A stretch of 64,000 nt of DNA from Planosporangium thailandense (GTDB lineage Bacteria > Actinomycetota > Actinomycetes > Mycobacteriales > Micromonosporaceae). The translations under genes and the position numbers were made by a program. Shown here in pieces: positions 50,692-60,982 of the stretch (position 1 is its first letter; each line of letters starts with the position of its first letter). The notes under the pieces are model-generated. The model saw only the letters and a list, made by a program, of their open reading frames with translations, was not told the origin of the DNA and did no database searches. The stretch covers positions 530,702 through 594,701 of the forward strand of contig NZ_JAATVY010000001.1 in assembly GCF_011947195.1 (NCBI RefSeq), read 5' to 3'.

Positions 50692-52299
50692 ATGACTGAG
50701 CGAATTCACGTCGTGCCCGGGGGTGCCGACACCACCGACAGCGACGACTTGGCGAGTCACGGATACCGGCAACGGCTCAACCGCAGCCTCGGCAGCTTCT
50801 CGTCGTTCGCCGCCGGCTTCAGCTACATCTCGATCCTCACCGGGATGTTCCAGCTGTTCGGCTTCGGCTACGGCTTCGGCGGCCCGGTGCTGTTCTGGTC
50901 CTGGCTTATCGTCCTAGGTGGACAATTCTGCGTGGCGCTCGTGTTCGGCGAGCTCGGCGCGCGGTACCCCATTGCGGGATCGGTCTACCAGTGGTCCAAG
51001 CAGGTGTCCAGCCGCGCCGGGGCCTGGTTCGCGGGCTGGATGATGCTGATCGGCTCGATCGTCTCGGTCGCGGCCGTGGCGATGGCGGAGCAGGTCGTAC
51101 TGCCGGCCATCTGGAGCGGGTTCGAGGTCTTCAGCAACCCGGCGGTGAACGCCGTCTTCCTGGCGAGCCTCACGATCGTCCTCACGACCATCATCAACGT
51201 CCTCGGCGTGAAGGTGATGGCATACATCAACAACGTCGGTGTCATGGCCGAGCTGATCGGGGTCATCCTCATCATCGTCCTGCTGGCCGTCCACATCCGG
51301 CGCGGGCCCCAGGTGGTACTGGACACCCAGGGTGCGGGCCCCGGGCTGCCCGGTTGGGGCACGCTCGGCCTGCTCGCGCCGCTGCTGTTGTCGGCGATCA
51401 TGCCCGCGTACGTCATGTACGGGTTCGACACCGCGTCCTCGCTCGCCGAGGAGACCAAGGACCCACGCCGGCGGACCCCGATCGCGATCCTGCAGGCGCT
51501 CGCCGCCTCCGGCGCCGCCGGCGCACTGCTGCTGATCCTCGCGCTGATGGCCACGAAGACGCTGTCGATCAAGGATCTGAGCGCCGGCGGGCTGCCGATG
51601 ATCCTCCAGGAGGTCCTGGGCAGCACCCTCGGCAAGATCCTCCTGGTCGACGTGGCGTTCGCGATCTTCGTCTGCACGCTCGCGATCCAGACCGCGTCCA
51701 TCCGCGTGGCGTTCTCGATGGCCCGCGACCACCGACTGCCCTTCGGCGAGCGGCTGGCCCACGTCACCGAGGAGCGGCACTCGCCGGCCGCGCCGTCCAT
51801 CGTCTCGGGCGTGGTCGCGATCGGCATCCTCCTGGTCAACCTCGGCAACGCCCAGATCTTCACCCTCGTCACCAGCGTGGCCATCATCATCGTCTACATC
51901 GCGTACCTTCTGGTCACCTTCCCCGTGTTCCGGCGGCGGCTGGGCGGCTGGCCGGCCGACGGGGGCCGCACCGGGCTCTTCACTCTCGGCCGGGGTCGGG
52001 GCCTGGCGATCAACGGACTCGCGGTCGCGTACGGCCTGTTCATGACGATCAACCTGATCTGGCCGCGTGAGCTCATCTACGGCGCGGGCGGCTACGCGTG
52101 GGGTGGCGTCATCGTCATCGCCGTGATCTTCGCCGTCGGGGCCCTCTACTACTTCACCGCACAGCACCGCAAGGACCACGTCATCGCGGCCGAGCACCGG
52201 GCGACCGCCGGTGCCGAGCCGGCGTCGACCGAACCCGCCGGCGGGGTCGCCGCAGTGCTGTCCGACGACGACGCGCAGCCCGCGCCCGCCTTCGACTGA
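50692..52299 (+). CDS. Amino acid/amine permease (APC superfamily)
   Basis: A 535-residue transporter with about twelve hydrophobic segments. The TM1 region is SFAAGFSYISILTGMFQLFG, followed by FGELGARYPIAGSVYQWSKQ and YGFDTASSLAEETKDPRRRTP. It resembles the amino acid/choline-type permeases of the APC family. GAGGAA precedes the ATG at 50692, and the open frame upstream is not used. It would bring in the substrate of the locus. Confidence 0.87.
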   Translation: MTERIHVVPGGADTTDSDDLASHGYRQRLNRSLGSFSSFAAGFSYISILTGMFQLFGFGYGFGGPVLFWSWLIVLGGQFCVALVFGELGARYPIAGSVYQWSKQVSSRAGAWFAGWMMLIGSIVSVAAVAMAEQVVLPAIWSGFEVFSNPAVNAVFLASLTIVLTTIINVLGVKVMAYINNVGVMAELIGVILIIVLLAVHIRRGPQVVLDTQGAGPGLPGWGTLGLLAPLLLSAIMPAYVMYGFDTASSLAEETKDPRRRTPIAILQALAASGAAGALLLILALMATKTLSIKDLSAGGLPMILQEVLGSTLGKILLVDVAFAIFVCTLAIQTASIRVAFSMARDHRLPFGERLAHVTEERHSPAAPSIVSGVVAIGILLVNLGNAQIFTLVTSVAIIIVYIAYLLVTFPVFRRRLGGWPADGGRTGLFTLGRGRGLAINGLAVAYGLFMTINLIWPRELIYGAGGYAWGGVIVIAVIFAVGALYYFTAQHRKDHVIAAEHRATAGAEPASTEPAGGVAAVLSDDDAQPAPAFD

Positions 52300-52365
52300 C
52301 GCCTGCCGGTCGCGACCGACATCGTCCGGGTCACCGAGCTACACCGTTTCCTTAGGAGCACCGCC

Positions 52366-54822
52366 ATGAGTCAAACCCTGCCCAGCCGCGCGCGCGTCGT
52401 CATCATCGGTGGCGGCATCATCGGCGCCAGCGTCGCGTACCACCTCACGAAGCTCGGCTGGACCGACCTGGTCCTCCTGGAGCAGGGACGCCTGTCGAGT
52501 GGCACCACCTGGCACGCGGCCGGTCTCGTCGGCCAGCTGCGGTCGAGCGAGAGCGGCACCAGGCTCGTCCAGTACTCGGCGCAGCTGTACAGCGAGCTGG
52601 AGAAGGAGACGGGCCTCGGCACCGGGTTCAAGCGGTGCGGCGGCGTGACGGTGGCCCGGACGCAGGACCGGATGGTCCAGTTGCAGCGGACGGCCGCCTC
52701 GGCCGAGGCGTACGACCTCGAATGCGAAATCATCAGTCCGGACCGGGCGAAGGAGCTGTACCCGGTCCTCGAGACCGAGGACCTGGTCGGCGCGATCTGG
52801 CTGCCCGGCGACGGCACGGCCAACCCGACCGACGTGACCACCTCGCTGGCCAAGGGTGCCCGGGACCGGGGCGCGCGGATCCTGCAGGGCGTACGGGTCA
52901 TCGGGGTCGACCACCGCAACGGCGTGGTGACCGGCGTCCGCACCGACCACGGTGACATCGAGGCCGAGATCGTCGTCAACTGCGCCGGCCAGTGGGCCAA
53001 GGCGGTCGGGGCGCTCGCCGGCGTCAACGTGCCGCTGCACTCGGCGGAGCACTTCTACGTGGTGACCGAGCGCATCGAGGGTGTGCACCCGATGATGCCG
53101 ATCCTGCGGGACCCGGACGGCTACACGTACTTCAAGGAGGAGGTCGGTGGGCTCGTCGTCGGCGGCTTCGAGCCCGAGGCCAAGCCGTGGGTGGCGCCGG
53201 ACCAGCTGCCCTACCCGTTCGAGTTCCAGCTGCTCGAAGAGGACTGGGACCACTTCTCGGTCCTGATGGACAGCGCGTTGCACCGGATCCCGGCGCTGCA
53301 CCACACCGGCATCAAGAAGTTCTACAACGGACCGGAGAGCTTCACCCCGGACAACAACTTCATCCTGGGGGAGGCGCCAGAGCTGAAGAACTTCTTCGTC
53401 GGCGCGGGCTTCAACTCCGTCGGCATCGCCTCGGCCGGCGGAGCGGGGCGTGCGCTCGCGGAGTGGATCGTCAATGGTGAGCCCACCACCGACCTGTCCG
53501 CCGTCGACATCCGGCGGTTCGCTCCGTTCAACGGCAACAACCAGTGGCTGCACGACCGGGTCGCCGAGATCCTCGGACTTCACTACGAGGTGCCGTGGCC
53601 GAACCGGGAGCTGGCCACCGCGCGCCCGTTCCGCCGCTCGCCGGTCTACCACCTGCTCGCCGAGGCCGGCGCGTCGTTCGGTTCGAAGATGGGCTGGGAA
53701 CGGGTCAACGTGTTCGCGCCCGCGGGTGTCGCGCCCGAACTGGAGTACACCTGGGGCAAGCCCAACTGGCTGCCGTGGTCGGCCGCCGAGCAGCGCGCGA
53801 CCCGCGAGAACGTCGCGCTCTTCGACCAGACCTCGTTCGGCAAGCTGCTCATCAGCGGTCGGGACGCCGAGCCGCTGCTGCAATGGCTGTGCACGGCGGA
53901 CGTCGCGGTGGAGCCGGGCCGCGCCGTCTACACCGGGATGCTCAACGAGCGGGGCGGGTACGAGTCGGATGTCACGGTGACCCGGCTCAGCCACGACGAG
54001 TACCTTCTCGTCACCAGCTCCGGCTCGGTCCAGCGCGACCTGGACTGGATCCGCCGGCACATCCGGGACGACCAGCACGTCGGGGTCACCGACATCACGT
54101 CCTCGCTCGCGGTCTTCGGGGTCATGGGTCCGAAGTCGCGCGCACTGCTGCAGAAGCTGTCCCGGTCGGACCTGTCCGACGCGGCCTTCCCCTTCTCGAC
54201 CAGCCAGCAGATCGATCTCGGCTACGCGACGGTCCGCGCGACCCGCATCACCTACGTCGGCGAGCTGGGCTGGGAGCTGTACGTGCCGGCCGAGTTCGCG
54301 GTCGGGGTGTACGAACTGCTGCTGGCGGCGGGGGCCGAGTTCGGCCTGGTCCAGGCCGGCTACTACACGATCAACTCGCTGCGCCTGGAGAAGGGGTACC
54401 GCGCCTGGGGCTCCGACCTCACCCCGGACTACAACCCGGTCGAGGCGGGCCTGCTGTTCACGTGCAAGCTGAAGTCGCAGACGGCCTTCGTCGGCCGGGA
54501 GAGCGTCGAGAAGGCGAAGGCCGAAGGGCCCCGGCGCAAGCTGGTGTCCCTGGTCCTCGACGACCCCGACGTGATGATGTGGGGCGGCGAGCTCGTGCTC
54601 CGGGACGGGGAGGCCGTCGGACAGGTCAGCTCGGCGGCGTGGGGCGAGACGGTCAACGGGTGCGTCGCGCTCGCCTACGTGCGGCGTCGCGACGGCGAGC
54701 CGGTCACCAACGACCATCTGCAGAGCGGCTCGTACCAGATCAACGTCGGCGGCACGCTGTGCCCCGCCACCCTGCACCTTCGCCCGCCGTACGACCCCGC
54801 CGGCGACAAGATCAAGCGTTGA
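52366..54822 (+). CDS. Dimethylglycine/sarcosine dehydrogenase-like flavoenzyme with folate (GcvT) domain, copy 2
   Basis: An 818-residue paralogue of the enzyme at 47168. It has [17 protein letters not shown], the flavin-linking [15 protein letters not shown], and the GcvT-like half ([17 protein letters not shown] through [11 protein letters not shown]). The two differ along the whole length, so they probably act on different methylation states of one substrate (for example dimethyl and monomethyl). AGGAG lies before the ATG, and the serine dehydratase gene starts one base after the stop. Confidence 0.87.
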   Translation: MSQTLPSRARVVIIGGGIIGASVAYHLTKLGWTDLVLLEQGRLSSGTTWHAAGLVGQLRSSESGTRLVQYSAQLYSELEKETGLGTGFKRCGGVTVARTQDRMVQLQRTAASAEAYDLECEIISPDRAKELYPVLETEDLVGAIWLPGDGTANPTDVTTSLAKGARDRGARILQGVRVIGVDHRNGVVTGVRTDHGDIEAEIVVNCAGQWAKAVGALAGVNVPLHSAEHFYVVTERIEGVHPMMPILRDPDGYTYFKEEVGGLVVGGFEPEAKPWVAPDQLPYPFEFQLLEEDWDHFSVLMDSALHRIPALHHTGIKKFYNGPESFTPDNNFILGEAPELKNFFVGAGFNSVGIASAGGAGRALAEWIVNGEPTTDLSAVDIRRFAPFNGNNQWLHDRVAEILGLHYEVPWPNRELATARPFRRSPVYHLLAEAGASFGSKMGWERVNVFAPAGVAPELEYTWGKPNWLPWSAAEQRATRENVALFDQTSFGKLLISGRDAEPLLQWLCTADVAVEPGRAVYTGMLNERGGYESDVTVTRLSHDEYLLVTSSGSVQRDLDWIRRHIRDDQHVGVTDITSSLAVFGVMGPKSRALLQKLSRSDLSDAAFPFSTSQQIDLGYATVRATRITYVGELGWELYVPAEFAVGVYELLLAAGAEFGLVQAGYYTINSLRLEKGYRAWGSDLTPDYNPVEAGLLFTCKLKSQTAFVGRESVEKAKAEGPRRKLVSLVLDDPDVMMWGGELVLRDGEAVGQVSSAAWGETVNGCVALAYVRRRDGEPVTNDHLQSGSYQINVGGTLCPATLHLRPPYDPAGDKIKR

Positions 54823-54823
54823 T

Positions 54824-56194
54824 ATGACGATCAGCGTCTTCGACCTGTTCAAGGTGGGCATCGGGCCGTCGAGTTCGCACACGGTCGGCCCGATGCGGGC
54901 AGCCCTGATGTTTCTGGACGCCATCAAGCACGACACCGACCTCGCCGCCGTCGCGGGGGTGTCCGTCGAGCTGTTCGGCTCGCTCGGGGCCACCGGGCAC
55001 GGGCACGGCAGCGTCAACGCGGTGCTGCTCGGGCTCGAGGGTCACGCACCGGAGACGGTCGACCCGGCGATAAGCGGACCGACGCGGACGCGGGTGGCGA
55101 ACACCGGCCGGCTGATGCTGGCCGGGGCGCACCCGATCGCGTTCGACGTCGACACCGACATCGTTCTGCACCGGCGCAAGCGGCTGGACGTGCACTCCAA
55201 CGGCATGCGGTTCCGGGCCCGAAACGCGGCCGGCAGGGACGTTGTGAGCCGCACGTACTTCTCGATCGGTGGCGGGTTCGTCCTCGACCAGTCCGACGGC
55301 GCGCCACGGGTCGTCGAGGACCGGACGCCCGTCCCGTACCCGTTCGCGACCGGTGACGAGCTGCTCGCGACCACCCGCGAGACGGGCATGTCGATCAGCG
55401 ACGTGGTCCTGGAGAACGAGAAGGTGTGGCGCGGCGAGGCGGAGATCCGCCACGGCCTGCTCGCCATCTGGGACGTCATGCGGCAGTGTGTGCGGGCCGG
55501 GTGCGCGGCCGAGGGGGTGTTGCCGGGCGGGTTGCGAGTGCCGCGGCGGGCGCCTGGGCTGCTGGCGAAGCTGCGCGACCGTGACGACGCCGACGACCCC
55601 CTGTACGCGCTGGACTGGGTGACGCTGTTCGCGCTCGCGGTGAACGAGGAGAACGCCGCCGGCGGCCGGGTCGTCACCGCGCCGACGAACGGCGCGGCCG
55701 GCATCGTGCCGGCGGTGCTGCACTACTACGTCCGGTTCGTCGACGGTGCGAACGACGACGGCGTGATCCGGTTCCTGCTGACGGCCGCCGCGATCGGGTC
55801 GTTGTTCAAACGCAACGCGTCGATCTCCGGGGCGGAGGTGGGCTGCCAGGGTGAGGTCGGCTCGGCCTGCTCGATGGCGGCCGCCGGTCTGGCCGAGGTT
55901 CTCGGTGGGACCCCGGACCAGGTGGAGAACGCCGCCGAGATCGGCATCGAGCACAACCTGGGGTTGACCTGCGACCCGGTCGGCGGCCTCGTGCAAATAC
56001 CGTGCATCGAGCGCAACGCCGTGGCGTCGGTGAAGGCGATAACGGCCGCTCGAATGGCGGTGCGCGGGGACGGCCGCCACCACGTGTCCCTCGACAAGGC
56101 CATCAAGACGATGCGGGAGACCGGCGCGGACATGAAGGACAAGTACAAGGAGACCGCTCGCGGCGGGCTGGCTCTCAACGTCGTGGAATGCTGA
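54824..56194 (+). CDS. sdaA: L-serine ammonia-lyase (iron-sulfur, single chain)
   Basis: A 456-residue enzyme that converts L-serine to pyruvate and ammonia with a [4Fe-4S] cluster. The beta domain begins [22 protein letters not shown]; the alpha domain carries the cluster cysteines in [14 protein letters not shown] and [20 protein letters not shown]. This is the fused SdaA/SdaB layout usual in actinobacteria. In this operon it would drain serine made from glycine plus methylene-THF. It is translationally coupled to the preceding flavoenzyme gene (one base apart). Confidence 0.92.
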   Translation: MTISVFDLFKVGIGPSSSHTVGPMRAALMFLDAIKHDTDLAAVAGVSVELFGSLGATGHGHGSVNAVLLGLEGHAPETVDPAISGPTRTRVANTGRLMLAGAHPIAFDVDTDIVLHRRKRLDVHSNGMRFRARNAAGRDVVSRTYFSIGGGFVLDQSDGAPRVVEDRTPVPYPFATGDELLATTRETGMSISDVVLENEKVWRGEAEIRHGLLAIWDVMRQCVRAGCAAEGVLPGGLRVPRRAPGLLAKLRDRDDADDPLYALDWVTLFALAVNEENAAGGRVVTAPTNGAAGIVPAVLHYYVRFVDGANDDGVIRFLLTAAAIGSLFKRNASISGAEVGCQGEVGSACSMAAAGLAEVLGGTPDQVENAAEIGIEHNLGLTCDPVGGLVQIPCIERNAVASVKAITAARMAVRGDGRHHVSLDKAIKTMRETGADMKDKYKETARGGLALNVVEC

Positions 56195-56209
56195 AAGGAC
56201 GCAACGACC

Positions 56210-57064
56210 GTGCAACGCCGATTCGTGCTGACGCTGAGCTGCCCCGACCGCCCCGGCATCGTCCACGCCGTCACCTCGTACCTGGTGAACTTCGGGCTCG
56301 ACATCACCGAACACCAGCAGTTCGACGACGGGCGGCACGGCCGCCTGTTCATGCGGACGAGCTTCGCCAGCGAGTCCCCGGAGCTCACCGTCGGCCATCT
56401 CGCTCCGGCGTTCGCACCGGTCGCTGCCGCGTTCGGCATGACCTGGAACCTGTACGACGTGTCCGAGCAGCCGCGCGTGCTCGTCATGGTGTCCAGGTTC
56501 GACCACTGCCTGAACGACCTGATCTACCGGTGGCGTACGAACTCGTTGTCGGCGGAGCTCGTCCTGGTCGTGTCCAACCACGACGACCTGCGCCCCATGG
56601 TCGAAGCGGCCGGGCTGCCCTTCGCGCACATCGCGGTCACGCCGGAGACGAAGCCGGCAGCCGAGGCGGAGCTGTTGTCGTTGGTCAGCGAGTACCGCGT
56701 CGACCTGGTCGTCCTCGCGCGTTACATGCAGGTGCTGTCGAACGAGCTGTGCAAGGAGCTCGAGGGGCGCGCCATCAACATCCACCACTCGTTCCTGCCC
56801 AGCTTCGTCGGTGCCAAGCCCTATCACCAGGCGTACGAGCGTGGCGTGAAGCTGGTCGGCGCGACGGCGCACTACGTGACGCCCGACCTTGACGAGGGCC
56901 CGATCATCGAGCAGGAGGTCATCCGGGTCGACCACCGCCCGTCCCCCGACGATCTCGTGCGGGTCGGGCGCGACGCCGAGCGGGTGGCCCTGGCGCGCGC
57001 GGTCGAGTGGCACTGCCAACGCCGGGTGCTGCTCAACGGCAATCGAACGATCATCTTCAGCTGA
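56210..57064 (+). CDS. purU: Formyltetrahydrofolate deformylase
   Basis: A 284-residue enzyme hydrolysing 10-formyl-THF to formate and THF. The N-terminal ACT domain (VLTLSCPDRPGIVHAVTSYL) is followed by a formyltransferase-fold catalytic domain with ARYMQVLS, NIHHSFLPSFVGAKPYHQAY and ATAHYVTPDLDEGPIIEQEV. Being last in an operon with folate-dependent demethylases, it probably recycles THF when demethylation produces excess one-carbon units, as purU does beside mabO on the nicotine plasmid pAO1. AAAGGA precedes the GTG start. Confidence 0.92.
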   Translation: MQRRFVLTLSCPDRPGIVHAVTSYLVNFGLDITEHQQFDDGRHGRLFMRTSFASESPELTVGHLAPAFAPVAAAFGMTWNLYDVSEQPRVLVMVSRFDHCLNDLIYRWRTNSLSAELVLVVSNHDDLRPMVEAAGLPFAHIAVTPETKPAAEAELLSLVSEYRVDLVVLARYMQVLSNELCKELEGRAINIHHSFLPSFVGAKPYHQAYERGVKLVGATAHYVTPDLDEGPIIEQEVIRVDHRPSPDDLVRVGRDAERVALARAVEWHCQRRVLLNGNRTIIFS

Positions 57065-57112
57065 CGGGAGGCTCCACCCGCCGGCGTCTCGCCGGTGCCG
57101 CGCCGATCGCGC

Positions 57113-58258
57113 TCAGGCCGCCAGCCTCAGGCGTTCCGAGACCGGTCCGCCGGTCCGCACCGCTTCGTAGTGTGCGATGAGCTCGTCGCCGATGACGCTC
57201 CAGCTACGGCCCTCGACGGCGGCTCGGGCGGTCTGCCCGTACCGGCGTCGCCGTTGCGGGTCGGCGGCGAGCGTGGCGACGGCCGCCGCCATCGCGGCGC
57301 CGTCACCCGGCGGCACGAGGTGCCCGGTACGCCCGGGCTCGACGAGGTCGAGCGCGCCGCCGGCCGCCGGGGCGACGACGGGCAGGCCGCTGGCGAGCGC
57401 CTCCTGCACCGTCTGGCCGAACGTCTCGTACGGCCCGGTGTGCGCGAACACGTCGAGGCTGGCGTAGATGCGCGACAGCTGCGCGCCGGTGCGCAGGCCG
57501 AGGAAGACGGCGTCGGGCAGGTGTCGGCGCAGACCGGCGGCGGCCGGCCCGTCTCCGACCACGACCACCCGTACCCCCGGCAGCCGGCTCGTCTCGGCGA
57601 GCAGCTCCACCCGCTTCTCGGCCGCGAGCCGGCCGACGTAGCCGACCAGTACCTCGCCGTGCGGTGCCAGCGCGCGTCGCAGGGCGTCGCTGCGGTGGGC
57701 GGGATCGAAGCGGGTGGTGTCCACGCCTCGCCGCCACAGCCATACCCGGTCGATGCCGTGCGTGTGCAGGGCGCGCGCGGCCTCGGTGGACGGCGCGAGG
57801 GTACGGTCGGCTCTGTTGTGCACGTGGCGCAGCCAGGCCCACGCCGCCGCTTCGGTCATCCCGACCCGGTAGGCGCGGGTGTAGCCCGGGATGTCGGTCT
57901 GGTAGACGGCCACCATGGGCAGTCCGAGCGCGCGGGCCGTGCTCACCCCACGGGCGCCGAGCACGAACGGGCTGGCCAGGTGTACCACGTCGGTGCGGTG
58001 CTCGCGCAGAGTCGCCGCCAGCCGGCGGCCGGGCACGCCGAGCCGGAGCCGGGCGTACCCGGGCAGGGGGAGTGAGGGCACCCGCACCACCGGGTACGGC
58101 ACGGCCGGGCCGGTCGAGCGGGTGCTGCTGGCCGGCTGCGGCGCGATGACCAGCGGGTGGTGCCCGCGCTCCAGCAGGTGTTCGGCGACCCGGACGACCG
58201 AGTGCGCCACGCCGTTGACGTCGGGCGGGAACGATTCGGTGACAAGCGCGATCCGCAT
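57113..58258 (-). CDS. Glycosyltransferase family 4, MgtA/PimB-like mannosyltransferase
   Basis: A 381-residue GT-B enzyme. It begins MRIALVTESFPPDVNGVAHSV with the GVA/GVT nucleotide-loop motif of GDP-mannose-dependent lipid mannosyltransferases; the C-terminal domain has VGYVGRLAAEKRVELL and the E-x7-E motif in PYETFGQTVQEALASGLPVV. Likely role: mannosylation of a glycolipid or lipoglycan on the cytoplasmic side. The ATG at 58258 is preferred because homologues begin there. It is convergent with purU and unrelated to the folate locus. Confidence 0.83.
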   Translation of the reverse strand: MRIALVTESFPPDVNGVAHSVVRVAEHLLERGHHPLVIAPQPASSTRSTGPAVPYPVVRVPSLPLPGYARLRLGVPGRRLAATLREHRTDVVHLASPFVLGARGVSTARALGLPMVAVYQTDIPGYTRAYRVGMTEAAAWAWLRHVHNRADRTLAPSTEAARALHTHGIDRVWLWRRGVDTTRFDPAHRSDALRRALAPHGEVLVGYVGRLAAEKRVELLAETSRLPGVRVVVVGDGPAAAGLRRHLPDAVFLGLRTGAQLSRIYASLDVFAHTGPYETFGQTVQEALASGLPVVAPAAGGALDLVEPGRTGHLVPPGDGAAMAAAVATLAADPQRRRRYGQTARAAVEGRSWSVIGDELIAHYEAVRTGGPVSERLRLAA

Positions 58259-58368
58259 GCTGCCACGGTGCCGGCCGTCGTGGATGTTCCCGCCACCACA
58301 CCGTGACATACAGGCGAAGAATGGGCGACGAGGCGGCTTGCGGGCAGCGCGCGAAATGGCACGAAAGC

Positions 58369-58404
58369 GTGCGGGGAGCGGGCCGGTCGGCCCACTCCCC
58401 GCAC
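58369..58404 (-). terminator. Stem-loop after the alkaline-phosphatase-like gene
   Basis: A 16 base inverted repeat (58369-58384 and 58389-58404) with one mismatch and a GGTC tetraloop, 15 bases after the minus-strand stop at 58420. Confidence 0.65.
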
Positions 58405-58419
58405 CTGGTCGGACGACCG

Positions 58420-60786
58420 TCAGCTGTCGAGCAGCTCGTGCGCCTGTTCGAGCAGGCGCTTGCCGCGCGCGAGCTGCGCGGCGACGGTGGCCCGGTCGAC
58501 GTGGCCGTTGCCGAACCGGCCCTGGTCGAGGGTCATCTTGATCTGCTGAGCCAGCGCGTCGCGCTGGTCGGCCAGGCCGGTGAGCTTCGACTCGATCCGG
58601 TTGTAGGTCTGGTCGCCGGCCGAGGAGCTGGCCAGCGCGATGGTGTCCGCCTTCAGGGTGTCCGTCGCGAACGCCCCGACCGACGAGTTGAGCTGACGGT
58701 ACGTGGCCGCCAGCTCGTCGAGCCGCTCGTCACCCTTGTGCCGGGACAGGATGAAGCTCAACGGGGTGCCGTCGGACAGGTAGTCGTCACGCAGACCGAC
58801 CAGCGACAGCAGGGTCGGCCGGATGTCGGTCTCCTCCGCCCACGTGGACACCTTGCCGGCCTGCGGGACGGTCAGCGTCGGCGACCCGTTCTGCCCGTCG
58901 GCCGTGGCGGTCGGGCCGTGCCGCGGGTCGGCGCCCACGATCCCCTTGCGCGCCACGCCCGGTCCGGCGAACCCGGCCCAGGTGATGTCGATGTCGGGGG
59001 AGTAGTAGCCGTGGTTGTAGGCGTAGCGGGCGTACTGCGACACGCACTCCGCCGCCGGGTTGGTCGACGCCGTGCACTTCGGGAACGCGGGGTCGAAGTA
59101 GTAGTCCGGCTTGGGGAAGATCGTGTAGCTGGGGGTGCGCAGCGGGTCGGCGGTCTGCATGTGCAGGATCCGCTGTTCCACGGCGCCGGCCTGGTAGTTG
59201 ACGATCTTCTCGCCGGTGGCTCCGGTGTACGGGTTGTCGCCGGTCAACGCGGCGGTGTCCCGTTCCAGTTGGCGCAGCGCCGGGTCGGTGGGGGCCGGCC
59301 TACCGTTGGCGTACATCGCCGCGCCCTGCGGCTCGACCGCGAACGGGGTGCTGTTGCCCCGCTCGCTCGCCAGCAGGCCCGGCAGGTTGGCCTGCAGCTC
59401 GCCGATCTGGCCGGCCGCGTAGTGGCAGGCGACCGTGACCCCGTCGCAGTCGGCCGGTGACGGCTTGCTCGCCCGCAGCGTGTTCGCGCCGGCCAGGTGG
59501 TCGTTCTCCTCGCTGGTGATCACGAACTCGGTGTTGGCCGGCGTGATGCCGTCCTTGGCCAGCCGGTCGAAGAACTTCGCGAACGCGTCGTCGTACGCCT
59601 TGGCGGTGGCGATCGAGCACGGGTCGCCGGGGCCAACCGGGTACCCGGTGCCGGTCGCCGACGCCGTCGTGCAGCCGGTCTGCCCCGCCTTCTTCTCGTG
59701 GATGTCGGAGATGTAGCCGTAGGTGACCGGGACGCCGGCCTCCTGCATCGAGGCGAGGTAGGCCAGGCTCTGCGACGCCGTCGGGCTGAAGCCGGGGAAG
59801 CCCGCGATGTTCGCGTACGTGCTCTTGATCGTGTTGCCGTCCAGGTCGACGAGGTCGCCATTGGCGTCGGTCACCTGGTAGCCGTTGCGTACCAGGTTGG
59901 CCTTGCCACCGGTCACCAGCGGCCCGACGTACCTGTACCCGAAGAGCGCCCGGTAGCCCTGGTAACCGCCGGGCTCGGTCGGCAGCTGATCGGCGACCGC
60001 GCGCTGGGCGGAGTTGCAGGCGTTGTCGGTCCTGGCGCAGTGCACGGCCTCGCCGGTGTACTGCGCCGCCTCCACGTTCTTGTACGTGTCGGGGTCGGCG
60101 GCGTTCTGCTGAGCCTCGGGTGAGTCGGCGCCGAACACGGTCGGGATGTCGAGGTTGGTGTTCTCCAGGACCATGTTGGCGGTCGAGAAGTCACCGACGC
60201 TGCAACCGGCGCGGGTGAACGGTACCCACGGCGCGGGGGTGATCGTGCCGGTGGCGCCGGGCTTGGCCGGCACGGTGGGGGAGTACACCATCGACGGCGT
60301 GGTCGGTTCGGTACCGGAGACCGCGTTGGCCGCCGAGTTGTAGACCGGCGAGGTCCAGTACACGAACGACCCGTCGGACTCGGTGGTGCCGTCCGGGCGG
60401 TACGTCTTGTAGCTGTTGCTGACCGGCATGCCGTGCCGGTCGCCGTACAGGCCGGTGTAGATGGTGAGGCTGTCGTCGGCGGTGTGTGCGATCAGTGGCG
60501 TGTGGACGTCCGACAGCAGCGAGCCGTTGCGCTCCAGGAACTGCTTGAGGTGCGGCATCAGTTCCAGGTCCGACGGCACGTTCGGGTTGTCGCGGAAGAA
60601 GTGCACGTTGTCGAAGGTGATCTCGATGACGTGCTTGACGCCGCCACCCAGGTCACAGCCGTGTGCTGACGGTCGGTCGGGGGAAGCGACCGCGCCGGTC
60701 GCGCTCACCGCCAGTGCGGTGCCCGCCGCCAGGGCGGCGGCTGCCGCGGCGGCGACGGCGCGGGTCCGCCGTGATGGTCTTGACAT
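58420..60786 (-). CDS. Secreted alkaline-phosphatase-superfamily protein
   Basis: A 788-residue exported protein with a signal peptide (about residues 1-35, RTRAVAAAAAAALAAGTALA, ending GAVASP). The mature part begins with a metal-site-like HVIEITFDNVHFF, then HTADDSLTIYTGLYGDRHGM, where a Thr or Ser would be the nucleophile, and later TSEENDHLAGANT and ITWAGFAGPGVARKGI. This is the layout of large actinobacterial alkaline phosphatase family or phosphodiesterase proteins of unknown substrate. The second ATG (60786) is chosen since GAGG lies seven bases before it; the first, at 60792, is too close. Confidence 0.72.
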   Translation of the reverse strand: MSRPSRRTRAVAAAAAAALAAGTALAVSATGAVASPDRPSAHGCDLGGGVKHVIEITFDNVHFFRDNPNVPSDLELMPHLKQFLERNGSLLSDVHTPLIAHTADDSLTIYTGLYGDRHGMPVSNSYKTYRPDGTTESDGSFVYWTSPVYNSAANAVSGTEPTTPSMVYSPTVPAKPGATGTITPAPWVPFTRAGCSVGDFSTANMVLENTNLDIPTVFGADSPEAQQNAADPDTYKNVEAAQYTGEAVHCARTDNACNSAQRAVADQLPTEPGGYQGYRALFGYRYVGPLVTGGKANLVRNGYQVTDANGDLVDLDGNTIKSTYANIAGFPGFSPTASQSLAYLASMQEAGVPVTYGYISDIHEKKAGQTGCTTASATGTGYPVGPGDPCSIATAKAYDDAFAKFFDRLAKDGITPANTEFVITSEENDHLAGANTLRASKPSPADCDGVTVACHYAAGQIGELQANLPGLLASERGNSTPFAVEPQGAAMYANGRPAPTDPALRQLERDTAALTGDNPYTGATGEKIVNYQAGAVEQRILHMQTADPLRTPSYTIFPKPDYYFDPAFPKCTASTNPAAECVSQYARYAYNHGYYSPDIDITWAGFAGPGVARKGIVGADPRHGPTATADGQNGSPTLTVPQAGKVSTWAEETDIRPTLLSLVGLRDDYLSDGTPLSFILSRHKGDERLDELAATYRQLNSSVGAFATDTLKADTIALASSSAGDQTYNRIESKLTGLADQRDALAQQIKMTLDQGRFGNGHVDRATVAAQLARGKRLLEQAHELLDS

Positions 60787-60982
60787 AGACATACCTCAGT
60801 TCTTGAGACATTGTCATAGGTAAACTAACGCCGATCTCGGTCCGGTGGGTGAACGAAAGTCGACCTGTGCTGATGGATGGATAGGGTGGCTGGACATCCG
60901 CAGGGGTACCGGCGTTCATATCCATCAACTTGAATCGGGGACACGGTGGCCAGCGCGGCGCTGGCCGGTCAGGGAGGTTCCC

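Noticed and set aside
52339..55017. An 892-codon minus-strand frame opposite the second flavoenzyme gene
   Set aside because: The plus-strand product is a complete family member; the antisense product has no motif.
60787..60982. PHO box between the alkaline-phosphatase-like and PI-PLC genes
   Set aside because: Only a single GTTCACC-like half unit is present; no second 11-base unit follows in register.
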